NCBI GenBank assembly: GCA_025966135.1
Contig: JAOPVP010000076.1
Span: 62,001 to 126,000 of the forward strand
Reading direction: 5' to 3'
DNA length: 64,000 bases
DNA from: Frankiales bacterium
GTDB lineage: Bacteria; Actinomycetota; Actinomycetes; Mycobacteriales; SCTD01
The notes under the pieces are model-generated. The model saw only the letters and a list, made by a program, of their open reading frames with translations, was not told where the DNA came from and made no database searches. A program made the position numbers and the translations under genes. Positions 42,559-50,053 of this stretch are shown piece after piece (position 1 is the stretch's first letter; the number at the start of each line of letters is the position of its first letter).

Positions 42559-43470
42559 ATGGGCCACGACCACAGCCACGGTACGGCGACGCACGCGTCG
42601 GCCGATCGGCTGCGCCTGGTCCTGGTCATCTTGCTCACCGTCCTCACTGCCGAGATCCTCGGCGGGTTGTGGGCCGGCTCGCTCGCGCTGCTGGCCGACG
42701 CGGGGCACCTGCTGTCCGACGCGGCCGGGGTGGCCCTTGCCCTGATCGCTGTCGCGTTCGCCGCCCGGCCACCCACCCCCGCCAGGACGTTCGGCTTTCA
42801 TCGAGCCGAGATCCTCGCCGCGGTCGTCAACGGGGTGCTCCTGTTCGGGGTGGGTCTGGGGGTCATCGGGTTCTCGCTGGTCAGGCTGGCCCATCCCCAG
42901 CACAGCGACCCCGGTGTGATGGCGGCTTTCGGCGTCATCGCGCTGCTCGGCAACGGGCTGGCCCTCCTGCTGCTCGCCAAGGGGTCCGAGCACAGCCTCA
43001 ACGTCCGCGGTGCCTACCTCGAGGTCCTCTCTGACGCCCTGGGTGCGGCGGGTGTACTCCTCGCGGCCGGCGTCATCGCCCTGACCGGGGAGCAGCGCGC
43101 CGACCCGGTCGCGTCGCTGCTGGTCGGTCTGCTCATCCTGCCCAGGACGGTCCGGCTGCTGCGCGAGGCGGTGGACGTCCTGCTGGAGGCCACGCCGAGA
43201 GGCATCGATCTGGCCGAGGTGCGGGAGCACATCGAGCGGGTCCCCGGCGTGGTGTCCTGCCACGACCTGCATGCCTGGACCATCACCAGCGGCACCCGCG
43301 TGCTCAGCGCGCATGTCGTCGTCGAGGATGCCTGTTGGGAAGCCGGGGAGGCCCCGCAGGTGCTCGACCTGCTCGGCGCCTGCCTGGCCGGCCACTTCGA
43401 CCTCGAGCACTCGACGTTCCAGCTGGAGCAGGTCACTCATGCCTCCCATGAGGGCGCGCTCCACGAGTAG
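42559..43470 (+). CDS. Cation diffusion facilitator (zinc exporter type)
   Basis: The 303-residue protein has a histidine-rich N-terminus (GHDHSHGTATH), six membrane segments with the metal site LLADAGHLLSDAAGV (TM2) and VLSDALGAAGV (TM5), and a cytoplasmic C-terminal domain (HIERVPGVVSCHDLHAWTI). The HxxxD pairs fit Zn2+/proton exchange as in ZitB/CzcD. Its stop codon TAG is also the first half of the next gene's -10 element. Confidence 0.93.
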   Translation: MGHDHSHGTATHASADRLRLVLVILLTVLTAEILGGLWAGSLALLADAGHLLSDAAGVALALIAVAFAARPPTPARTFGFHRAEILAAVVNGVLLFGVGLGVIGFSLVRLAHPQHSDPGVMAAFGVIALLGNGLALLLLAKGSEHSLNVRGAYLEVLSDALGAAGVLLAAGVIALTGEQRADPVASLLVGLLILPRTVRLLREAVDVLLEATPRGIDLAEVREHIERVPGVVSCHDLHAWTITSGTRVLSAHVVVEDACWEAGEAPQVLDLLGACLAGHFDLEHSTFQLEQVTHASHEGALHE

Positions 43471-43473
43471 CGT
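43468..43473 (+). promoter_or_regulatory. Leaderless -10 element of pat, made from the upstream stop codon
   Basis: TAGCGT (43468-43473) lies 7 bases before GTG 43481. Its first three bases are the stop codon of the cation exporter gene. Confidence 0.6.
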
Positions 43474-43480
43474 CGCAGGC

Positions 43481-44551
43481 GTGACCCCCCCACGCCTGCG
43501 TCCAGCCCTGGACCGGATGGGTACGTACAGGCCGGGTCGACGACCTGACGCTGGTCAGGACCTGTCCAGGCTGGCGAGCAACGAGACGCCGTACCCGCTG
43601 TTGCCGAGCGTGGTCACTGCGATCAGCGACGCGCTTGCCGGCAGCAACCGCTACCCCGACCCTGCTGCGACCGTCCTGACCGAGGCGCTCGCCGCCAAGC
43701 ACGGCGTGGACGTCGGGCGGATCGCGGTGGGCTGCGGCTCCGTGCAGCTCGTGCAGGAGGTCGTGGAGATCTCCTGCGATGCCGGCGACGAGGTGGTGTA
43801 CGGCTGGCGGTCCTTCGAGGCCTACCCGACGATGACGGCCATCGCCGGGGCGGTGCCGGTCCAGGTGCCGCTCACCCACGGTCACCTCGACCTGCCGGCC
43901 ATGGCGGCGGCAGTGACCGACCAGACCCGGCTGGTCCTGCTGTGCAGCCCCAACAACCCCACCGGCCCGGCGCTCGCCGCGGACGCTGTGAAGGACTTCC
44001 TGGAAGGCGTCCCCGACCGGGTCCTGGTGGTCCTCGACGAGGCCTACGCCGAGTTCGTGGACGACCCGTTGGCGGTCGACGGCACCCGACTGCTGTCGTC
44101 GTACCCGAACTTGCTTGTCATGCGGACGTTTTCCAAGGCCTACGGCCTCGCCGGGCTGAGGGTCGGCTACGCGATCGCCGGGACGCCGGAGGTGGCGACC
44201 GCGCTGCGCCAGGTGCACCTGCCGTTCGCCGTCTCGGTCGCGGCGCAGGCTGCTGCGCTCGCGTCGCTCACGGTCGAGGACCAGCTCCTCGCCCGGGTTG
44301 CGGAGATCGTCGCGCAAAGAGAACCCTTACGGCGCAAGCTGATCGAGATCGGGTGGGATGTACCCGCGGCGCAGGGCAACTTCGTCTGGCTGCCGGCCGG
44401 AGCTGACAGTGACCGCGTCGCGCAGGTCTTCGAGGACCACGGCGTGCTGGTGCGCTGCTTCACGGGCGAGGGCTTGCGGATCACCGTCGCGACCCCGAGA
44501 GACAGCGAACGGGTGCTTGCCGCGGCGAAGGCCGGACTAGTCCCGGTCTGA
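43481..44551 (+). CDS. pat: Aromatic amino acid / histidinol-phosphate-type aminotransferase
   Basis: The 356-residue PLP enzyme has LASNETPYPLLPSV, NRYPDPAA, GCGSVQLVQEV, CSPNNPTGP (PLP binding) and the lysine in RTFSKAYGLAGLRVGYAI (about residue 215). The central residues GWRSFEAYPTM match Pat (Rv3772-like) more than HisC. Pat supplies phenylalanine, tyrosine and tryptophan transamination. GTG 43481 is the start given by the -10 element; the upstream 70 codons of the frame lie inside the exporter gene. Confidence 0.9.
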   Translation: MTPPRLRPALDRMGTYRPGRRPDAGQDLSRLASNETPYPLLPSVVTAISDALAGSNRYPDPAATVLTEALAAKHGVDVGRIAVGCGSVQLVQEVVEISCDAGDEVVYGWRSFEAYPTMTAIAGAVPVQVPLTHGHLDLPAMAAAVTDQTRLVLLCSPNNPTGPALAADAVKDFLEGVPDRVLVVLDEAYAEFVDDPLAVDGTRLLSSYPNLLVMRTFSKAYGLAGLRVGYAIAGTPEVATALRQVHLPFAVSVAAQAAALASLTVEDQLLARVAEIVAQREPLRRKLIEIGWDVPAAQGNFVWLPAGADSDRVAQVFEDHGVLVRCFTGEGLRITVATPRDSERVLAAAKAGLVPV

Positions 44552-44623
44552 CCCTTTGTGGCCATTTACGCAACCTGACAGCCGGGTCACGATGACGGGA
44601 ACCCCCTGAAAGGGCGCTGCCCC

Positions 44624-44896
44624 GTGTACTGCCAACTTGCCCGGTACGACGGTTACTGCGCCGGCTGTGACGACCAGCGGCCCCTCGTTCTCATGGAGCA
44701 GGGCCCACATGGGCTGCGCGCCTGGCTTGCCGGAGCCGGCCCTGAGGATCGCCCGCTCGCCTACACCTGCGCGCTCTGCGGCCGCGTCGAGTACGTCCCG
44801 CCCACCGAGGCCGACGACGCCGAGTACGAAGCCACCCTGACTCCCTGGGGTGACGGCCAGGCCCAGCTTCAGCCGGTCGCCGCCCGCGTCGCCTGA
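44624..44896 (+). CDS. Small protein with two CxxC pairs
   Basis: A 90-residue protein beginning MYCQLARYDGYCAGCDDQRP and continuing with YTCALCGRVEYVPP. The two CxxC pairs (about residues 12-15 and 49-52) look like a zinc ribbon. GTG 44624 has AAAGGG 9 bases upstream. Similar small proteins occur in Actinobacteria but I know no function. Confidence 0.7.
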   Translation: MYCQLARYDGYCAGCDDQRPLVLMEQGPHGLRAWLAGAGPEDRPLAYTCALCGRVEYVPPTEADDAEYEATLTPWGDGQAQLQPVAARVA

Positions 44897-44979
44897 GCGC
44901 AGACAGGTACGCCTTCCTGCGCGAGACGGTGGCGCCCCGACCCAGCAGCGTCGAGACTTGCCTCCTTCGACGACGGGAG

Positions 44980-45777
44980 ATGCGGGTGCAGGTCTCAGGG
45001 AGCAGGGTCCTCCTGACAGGGGCGAGCGGCGGGATCGGCAACGCTCTGGCGCGGGTCTTCGCTGAGGCAGGGGCCTCGTTGGTGCTGTCGGGTCGCCGGG
45101 AGGTCGAGCTCAAGGAGCTCGCCGCCACGACAGGAGGTACGACGGTCATCGCCGACCTCGCCGACCGCGCAGACGTCGCCCGGCTGCTGGAGGAGGCGGG
45201 ACCCGTCGACATTCTCGTCGCCAACGCGGCTCTGCCCGCGGCCGGCCTGCTGGCCGACTTCACGGCCGAGCAGGTCGACCGGGCGCTCGAGGTCAACCTC
45301 CGGGCCCCCATCGCGTTGGCGCATGCGCTTGCGCCGGGGATGGTCGCGCGCGGGTCGGGCTCGCTGGTGTTCGTGTCGTCACTGGCCGGGTTGGCCGCGT
45401 CCAGGGGCAGCTCCCTCTACAACGCCACCAAGTTCGGGCTCCGCGGTTTCGCGCTGGCGCTGCGGCAGGACCTGCACGGCACGGGCGTGGGGGTCAGCGT
45501 CGTCCTGCCGGGGTTCGTGAGGGACGCCGGGATGTTCGCCGACGCCGGGGGCACGCCGCCACCGGGGTTCGGCACCCGGACCCCGCAGCAGGTGGCGCGG
45601 GCGACCCTTCACGCGGTGCACCGGGACAAGGGCGAGGTCGTCGTCGCGCCGCCGATCGACCGCGTGGGTGCGCGGGTCGGTGGGTTGGCACCTGGGCTCG
45701 CGGCCCGACTGCAGCGTGCCGGGGGCGCTGCCGATCTCACCGAGCAGCTCGCCGAGGCAGGTAAGGACAAGCGCTGA
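44980..45777 (+). CDS. Short-chain dehydrogenase/reductase
   Basis: The 265-residue protein has the cofactor loop TGASGGIG (about residue 14), the NAA-type ANAALPAAG, catalytic serine in VSSLAGLAASRG and YNATK with tyrosine and lysine (about residue 150). The GRREVE segment after strand beta-2 suggests NADPH. Substrate unknown. Start is ATG 44980 or GTG 44986 (6 bases after GGGAG); upstream codons are unlikely. It shares a base with the next gene's start (TGATG). Confidence 0.88.
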   Translation: MRVQVSGSRVLLTGASGGIGNALARVFAEAGASLVLSGRREVELKELAATTGGTTVIADLADRADVARLLEEAGPVDILVANAALPAAGLLADFTAEQVDRALEVNLRAPIALAHALAPGMVARGSGSLVFVSSLAGLAASRGSSLYNATKFGLRGFALALRQDLHGTGVGVSVVLPGFVRDAGMFADAGGTPPPGFGTRTPQQVARATLHAVHRDKGEVVVAPPIDRVGARVGGLAPGLAARLQRAGGAADLTEQLAEAGKDKR

Positions 45778-46382
45778 TGCGGATCGCGGTTCTGGGAAGC
45801 GGCCCCGTCGGCACCGCGCTGGCCAAGGGCTACACCAGGCACGGGCATGAGGTGCGGATCGGCAACCGCACCGGGGTCGCCGAGGGCTTTGACGCCGGCC
45901 ACTACGCGGACGTGGCCGCGTGGGCGGAGCTGGTGGTGCTGGCCGTGCGGGGTGAGGTGTCGGAGGAGCTGGTGCGGGGGCTTGCCCTCGAGCTCGAGGG
46001 CAAGGTCCTGATCGACGCGACGAACCCGCTGGACCACAGCACGGGCCGTCCCGAGCTGTTCGTCGGCTTCGACGACTCCCTCGGTGAAAGGGTTCAGCGC
46101 GCGGCGCCGGGAGCCCGAGTCGTCAAGGCCTACAACACGGTCGGTAACCCGCTCATGGTCGACCCCGACCTCGTGGGCGGTCCTCCCACGATGTTCCTGG
46201 CTGGTGACGACGACGCGGCGAAGGCCACCGTCGTCGCGCTGCTGGAGGACACCGGCTGGGACACCGCAGACCTCGGCGGCATCGAGTCCAGCCGCCACCT
46301 CGAAGCGATGTGCATGGCCTGGGTCGCCCACGGTCTGCGCGTCGGCTCCTGGGGCCACGCGTTCAAGCTGCTCCGGGGCTAG
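45777..46382 (+). CDS. F420-type NADP oxidoreductase family protein
   Basis: The 201-residue Rossmann protein begins MRIAVLGSGPVGTALAKGY and has VLIDATNPLD and VVKAYNTVGNPLM, the pattern of NADPH:F420 oxidoreductase-like proteins (NADP-binding). True F420-NADP reductases are somewhat longer and carry extra F420 loops; the cofactor here is not proven. It is coupled with the SDR gene by an overlapping TGATG. Confidence 0.82.
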   Translation: MRIAVLGSGPVGTALAKGYTRHGHEVRIGNRTGVAEGFDAGHYADVAAWAELVVLAVRGEVSEELVRGLALELEGKVLIDATNPLDHSTGRPELFVGFDDSLGERVQRAAPGARVVKAYNTVGNPLMVDPDLVGGPPTMFLAGDDDAAKATVVALLEDTGWDTADLGGIESSRHLEAMCMAWVAHGLRVGSWGHAFKLLRG

Positions 46383-46387
46383 CCGCC

Positions 46388-46393
46388 TAGAGT
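46388..46393 (+). promoter_or_regulatory. Leaderless -10 element of the MBL hydrolase gene
   Basis: TAGAGT, 6 bases before GTG 46400. Confidence 0.6.
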
Positions 46394-46399
46394 TTGCGG

Positions 46400-47419
46400 G
46401 TGACCTCCACTTCCAGCCTCCCGTGGGTCGACCCTGGCGCCTTCGAGGAGGCTCCCGGCGTCTACCGGGTCCCACTTCCACTGCCCAACGACGGCCTGCG
46501 CGCGGTCAACGTCTACGTGATCGTCACGGACGCCGGCCTCGTCTGCATCGATGCCGGCTGGGCGATCCCCGAGTCCAAGAAGCTCTTCGTGGAAGCCCTG
46601 GGGTCCCTGGGTTTCACGCTGGCCGACGTGTCGCGCTTCCTGGTCACGCACGTGCACCGCGACCACTACACGCAGGCCGTTGACGTTCGCCGGGACGTCG
46701 GCTCGCGCGTCGGGCTGGGCGTGGGGGAGAAGCCGACCCTTGACCTGCTCCAGGACCCGGCCCGCAGCCCGCTGATGGGCCAGGTGAACCAGCTTCGTGA
46801 GATCGGCGCTGGGGCGATCGCGGACCGGATCGAGGCGTTCGTCAGCGGGCACAACGTGGAGCACGCGCAGTGGGAGTCGCCGGACGAGTGGCTCAGCGAG
46901 GGCCCCGTGGAGCTGGCCGGACGCACCCTCGAGGCCGTCGAGACCCCCGGCCACACGGCTGGTCACCTGGTCTTCCACGATCTCGAGGCCAAGCTGCTGT
47001 TCGCGGGTGACCACGTGCTCCCGACCATCACGCCGTCCATCGGCTTCGAGCCGGTCATGACGGCAGACCCGCTGGGCGCGTTCCTTCGCTCGCTCGCCCT
47101 GGTCCGTTCGCGGCCGGACGCCGTCCTGCTCCCCGCACACGGCCCGGTCACGCCGTCGGTGCACGCCCGTGTGGACGAGCTGCTCGATCACCACGGCCGT
47201 CGGCTCGATGAGATCGAAGCCGCCGTCCGACGCATGGCCGCAAACGCCTTCGAGGTGGCAGGCGTCCTGCGCTGGACCCGTCGCGAGCACAAGCTCGCCG
47301 ACCTCGACACCTTCAACGCGATGCTGGCCGTGTTCGAAACCGGCGCGCACCTCGATCTGCTCGCGTCGCAAGGCCGTCTGACGGCGTCCGTCGTGGACGG
47401 CATCAAGACCTACGCCTGA
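46400..47419 (+). CDS. MBL-fold metallo-hydrolase
   Basis: The 339-residue protein has a metallo-beta-lactamase fold: VTHVHRDHYTQAV (HxHxDH-like, about residue 80), PGHTAGHLVFHD (about 180), FAGDHVLP and LLPAHGPV. A C-terminal winged-helix-like extension (residues 260-339) resembles the beta-lactamase-associated domain of LACTB2-like hydrolases. GTG 46400 is the start given by TAGAGT; an upstream TTG is excluded. Substrate unknown. Confidence 0.86.
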   Translation: MTSTSSLPWVDPGAFEEAPGVYRVPLPLPNDGLRAVNVYVIVTDAGLVCIDAGWAIPESKKLFVEALGSLGFTLADVSRFLVTHVHRDHYTQAVDVRRDVGSRVGLGVGEKPTLDLLQDPARSPLMGQVNQLREIGAGAIADRIEAFVSGHNVEHAQWESPDEWLSEGPVELAGRTLEAVETPGHTAGHLVFHDLEAKLLFAGDHVLPTITPSIGFEPVMTADPLGAFLRSLALVRSRPDAVLLPAHGPVTPSVHARVDELLDHHGRRLDEIEAAVRRMAANAFEVAGVLRWTRREHKLADLDTFNAMLAVFETGAHLDLLASQGRLTASVVDGIKTYA

Positions 47420-47449
47420 GCCCGCCGTCGTACGAGGGGCTTGCCGCGG

Positions 47450-48757
47450 TCAGCTCTGCCAGGGTCGGGTGCCGCCGATGAAGTCGCTGCGCACGGCGGA
47501 GGAGACCTTGACGACGTCGCCGGTCTGCGGCGCCTCGATCATCTTGTCGTTGCCGATGTAGATCGACACGTGATGGATCGTCGCGGCGTTGGACGTGTCG
47601 TCGGCGAAGAACATCAGGTCGCCGGGCTGCAGGTCGGCGCGCGAGCTGATGCGCCTGCCCACGTTCCACTGGTCTCCGGTGTAGTGGAGCAGGTGGATGC
47701 CGGCCTTGCCGTAGATGAACAGGGTCAGGCCTGAGCAGTCGAAGCCGACGGTGTTGGCGCCCTGGGCGAAACCGCGGGTAGGGCCGTTCTCGTCGCCGCC
47801 ACCCCAGGAGTAGGGGATGCCGATCTCCTGGAACGCCCAACGGATTGCGGTGGCGGCGGCGTCGCTGGGCGCCTGCCCGCTGGTGACGTGGCCGGCCGCG
47901 GAGCGGGCCGCGGCCGCCGCCTGTTGGAGGCTGGTTGCAGACCTCACGGCAGAGCCGAGGACGGCCTCGGCCTGGTTGACCAGGACCATCGCCGCGGCCT
48001 TGGCGACGCCGGCCTCGTGGAGGCGCGCACGAGTGGTACGCGCGGCGGCGGTCGCGGCGGCGGTCGCGGAGTCGGCCGTGGCCTTGGCGGTCGCGGTGGC
48101 AGCCAACGCCGCAGTGGCGCGTTGGACGGCGGCCTGTGCCGTGGCCTGCTGGGCGGTGGCCTGTTCCGTGGCCCGCAACGCCAGGTTACGGGCCACGTGC
48201 AGGGAGATGATGATCTTCTGCTGGTAGGCGCCTACCTGGTTCATCAGGTTGCGGCCATTCGCCAGCTCGAGCGGGTCGCTGGCGACGAAGAGCTGTGCTG
48301 CCATCCCGAGCTGCCCGCCCGTCTGGAACGCTCCGGCGGCCATCCGGTTCATCGCGAGTTGGGCGGCGTCGGCGACGTCCTGGGCGCGCTGCTGAGCGGC
48401 CAGGGCACGCTGCGCGCTCGCGTTGGCTTGATCTGCCGCAGCTTGCGCGCCCACCGCCACGCCCTGCGCCTGGTTGTAGGCGACCTGGGCCCTGGCTGCC
48501 GCGACCTGCGCAGCCTGGGCGGCTCTGGCCGCCTGCTGGGCTCTGGCGAGGAGTCCGTTGTAGGCCTCTGCGGCCCGCTCGGCCCTGGCCTGCAGGGTGG
48601 CGACGTGCTGCTTCGCTGCGGCAACCTTGGTCTGCGCCGCACGGAGCTCAGCCGGTGTCGGGTGCCCCGGGTCCGCCGTGGCAGCGAGGCATGGAGACAT
48701 GAGGAGAACGGCGGCAGACACGACCGCAAAGGACCGTGCTGCGCGTCGGTTGGGCAT
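47450..48757 (-). CDS. NlpC/P60 peptidoglycan endopeptidase (RipA-like)
   Basis: The 435-residue secreted protein has a signal peptide (NRRAARSFAVVSAAVLLMSPCLAATA), a very alanine- and glutamine-rich coiled coil (about residues 35-310) and a C-terminal NlpC/P60 domain. The catalytic cysteine is in VGFDCSGLTLF (about 345) and the histidine in IHHVSIYIG. It cleaves peptide stems of the wall. ATG 48757 has GAAGGGAG 7 bases upstream, and that ribosome site sits inside a 10-bp hairpin. Coiled-coil NlpC/P60 proteins are usually septum- or wall-associated. Confidence 0.92.
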   Translation of the reverse strand: MPNRRAARSFAVVSAAVLLMSPCLAATADPGHPTPAELRAAQTKVAAAKQHVATLQARAERAAEAYNGLLARAQQAARAAQAAQVAAARAQVAYNQAQGVAVGAQAAADQANASAQRALAAQQRAQDVADAAQLAMNRMAAGAFQTGGQLGMAAQLFVASDPLELANGRNLMNQVGAYQQKIIISLHVARNLALRATEQATAQQATAQAAVQRATAALAATATAKATADSATAAATAAARTTRARLHEAGVAKAAAMVLVNQAEAVLGSAVRSATSLQQAAAAARSAAGHVTSGQAPSDAAATAIRWAFQEIGIPYSWGGGDENGPTRGFAQGANTVGFDCSGLTLFIYGKAGIHLLHYTGDQWNVGRRISSRADLQPGDLMFFADDTSNAATIHHVSIYIGNDKMIEAPQTGDVVKVSSAVRSDFIGGTRPWQS

Positions 48758-48766
48758 GGGGAAGCT

Positions 48767-48798
48767 CCCTTCGCCCGGCGAGAGTACGGGGCGAAGGG
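48767..48798 (-). promoter_or_regulatory. Hairpin covering the ribosome binding site of the NlpC/P60 gene
   Basis: Read on the minus strand, CCCTTCGCCC (48798-48789), a 12-base loop, then GGGCGAAGGG (48776-48767). The stem is perfect over 10 bp, and its 3' arm contains AAGGG of the ribosome site 9 bases before ATG 48757. Confidence 0.65.
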
Positions 48799-48906
48799 GT
48801 CGTTGGTGGGTCAACGCGCCGAAAACGGCAGGGGAAGCATGCCGGTGACAAGGTTCTCGCCCGCCCGCCAGGTGGAGCGCCGAGAGTCAGCAGCGCACGC
48901 CGGGAG

Positions 48907-49890
48907 TCAGCTTCGGCACAGCACGTCGTCGAGCGCTCGTCGTCCAGCCTGGGGCGAGCCCGGGCCTCGGGGGTAGCCGAGCCGCAGCACCATCTGCGGG
49001 CTGCCCTGGAGCCGCAAGCTGGTGCGCATCCGGCTGCGTAGGCCGGCCACCTCCAGTGCCTGGGTGAGGGGTGAGGCGACGAGACCGAGGCTGGTGAGCG
49101 TGAGCAGCACGCCGCTGACCGCCCAGCCTGCGGTCAGCCAGGCGCTGCGGTCGTCGTCACGCGTCCCGAGCACGACGAGCACCGGGTGCTCGACGACCGG
49201 AGGGTCGCGGTCCGGATCGGCTGCGGGTCCCGTGGGGGCAGCCAGGAAGTCCCGGAGCCGGACGGGGGAGCCGCGGTGGGCGCCGTGCTCGGGCAGCGCG
49301 TGGCCTGGAAGGCCTTCCGGCGGTTGATCGCCCGTGGACACCCAGCGGGCCTGTTCGGTCCGCAGGACCGGCTCACACTGGAGCAGGGCCTCGGCTCGCT
49401 CGGTCAGGACGGCCAGCTCGAGGACGTCGTCCGCGCTGAGGACGTCCAGGAAGGCCCCGTCGGTCTCAGCCATGCCCCGCAGCTGGTCCAGCACGTCGGA
49501 CGGGACCGGGCGGTTTTCGAATGCTGACCTGTCGGTGTGCCGCTCCCACGCCGCGGCATGCAGTTGCAGGTCGCGGCGGGTGGGTGGCCGGCGTCCCACC
49601 ACGGTGACCACTGCCACCTGCTCAGGGTCGGACGTCGGGTGGGGGAGCAGGTCGCAACGCACCTCGAGACCCTGGACACGAAGCCCCAGGACAAGGTGGC
49701 GGACCGCCCCTCCGCAGCTCAACATCAGCTCGCGGCCGAGGGGGTCCTCGTGACGCAGCCAACGGGAGACATCCGCTCGGACCAGCACGCTGTCGCCGGT
49801 CGGGGTGAACAGCCATGGCTGCGTGTTGTGCAACGACGGAGCCTTGATCGCTGCCGCGATCCCTTTTCGTACCTGTGCGTCGGTCAGCAT
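48907..49890 (-). CDS. Acg-family nitroreductase-like flavoprotein
   Basis: The 327-residue protein belongs to the nitroreductase fold family of Acg (Rv2032) proteins. It has AIKAPSLHNTQPWLF at the start (FMN site), VGRRPPTRRD, the middle ERHTDRSAFENRPV and a C-terminal FMN part QMVLRLGY. In Mycobacterium these genes belong to the DosR regulon. Here it lies divergently from a DosS-like kinase gene. Strong ribosome site GAAGGA is 7 bases before ATG 49890. Confidence 0.88.
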   Translation of the reverse strand: MLTDAQVRKGIAAAIKAPSLHNTQPWLFTPTGDSVLVRADVSRWLRHEDPLGRELMLSCGGAVRHLVLGLRVQGLEVRCDLLPHPTSDPEQVAVVTVVGRRPPTRRDLQLHAAAWERHTDRSAFENRPVPSDVLDQLRGMAETDGAFLDVLSADDVLELAVLTERAEALLQCEPVLRTEQARWVSTGDQPPEGLPGHALPEHGAHRGSPVRLRDFLAAPTGPAADPDRDPPVVEHPVLVVLGTRDDDRSAWLTAGWAVSGVLLTLTSLGLVASPLTQALEVAGLRSRMRTSLRLQGSPQMVLRLGYPRGPGSPQAGRRALDDVLCRS

Positions 49891-49946
49891 GACGGGTCCT
49901 TCGGTTCGTTGTCCCCTTCATCGATGGTCTGCACCACGCGTGAGCA

Positions 49947-49966
49947 GGGACAGGTCCGAAGGTCCC
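49947..49966. promoter_or_regulatory. GGGAC/GTCCC half-sites upstream of the Acg-like gene
   Basis: GGGAC (49947-49951) and GTCCC (49962-49966) face each other with a 10-base gap, and AGGTCC is repeated at 49952-49957 and 49960-49965. They resemble DosR half-sites but the spacing differs from the standard 4 bases, so assignment is weak. Confidence 0.35.
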
Positions 49967-50053
49967 GAGCTTCCCCTGCAAAGGACCCGTGCGTGCGCAT
50001 CACCGCGGCCGGGTCTCAATGGGGGCTACGGTTGCCAGGCGAAAGGGGGCGCC

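Noticed and set aside
48758..48906. A cyclic-di-AMP riboswitch before the NlpC/P60 gene, as found upstream of many actinobacterial wall hydrolases.
   Set aside because: The gap to the next gene is under 150 bases and I see no conserved multi-helix core, only one simple hairpin.
49947..49966. A full DosR box for the Acg-type gene.
   Set aside because: The GGGAC and GTCCC half-sites are 10 bases apart instead of 4, so it is listed only as weak half-sites.
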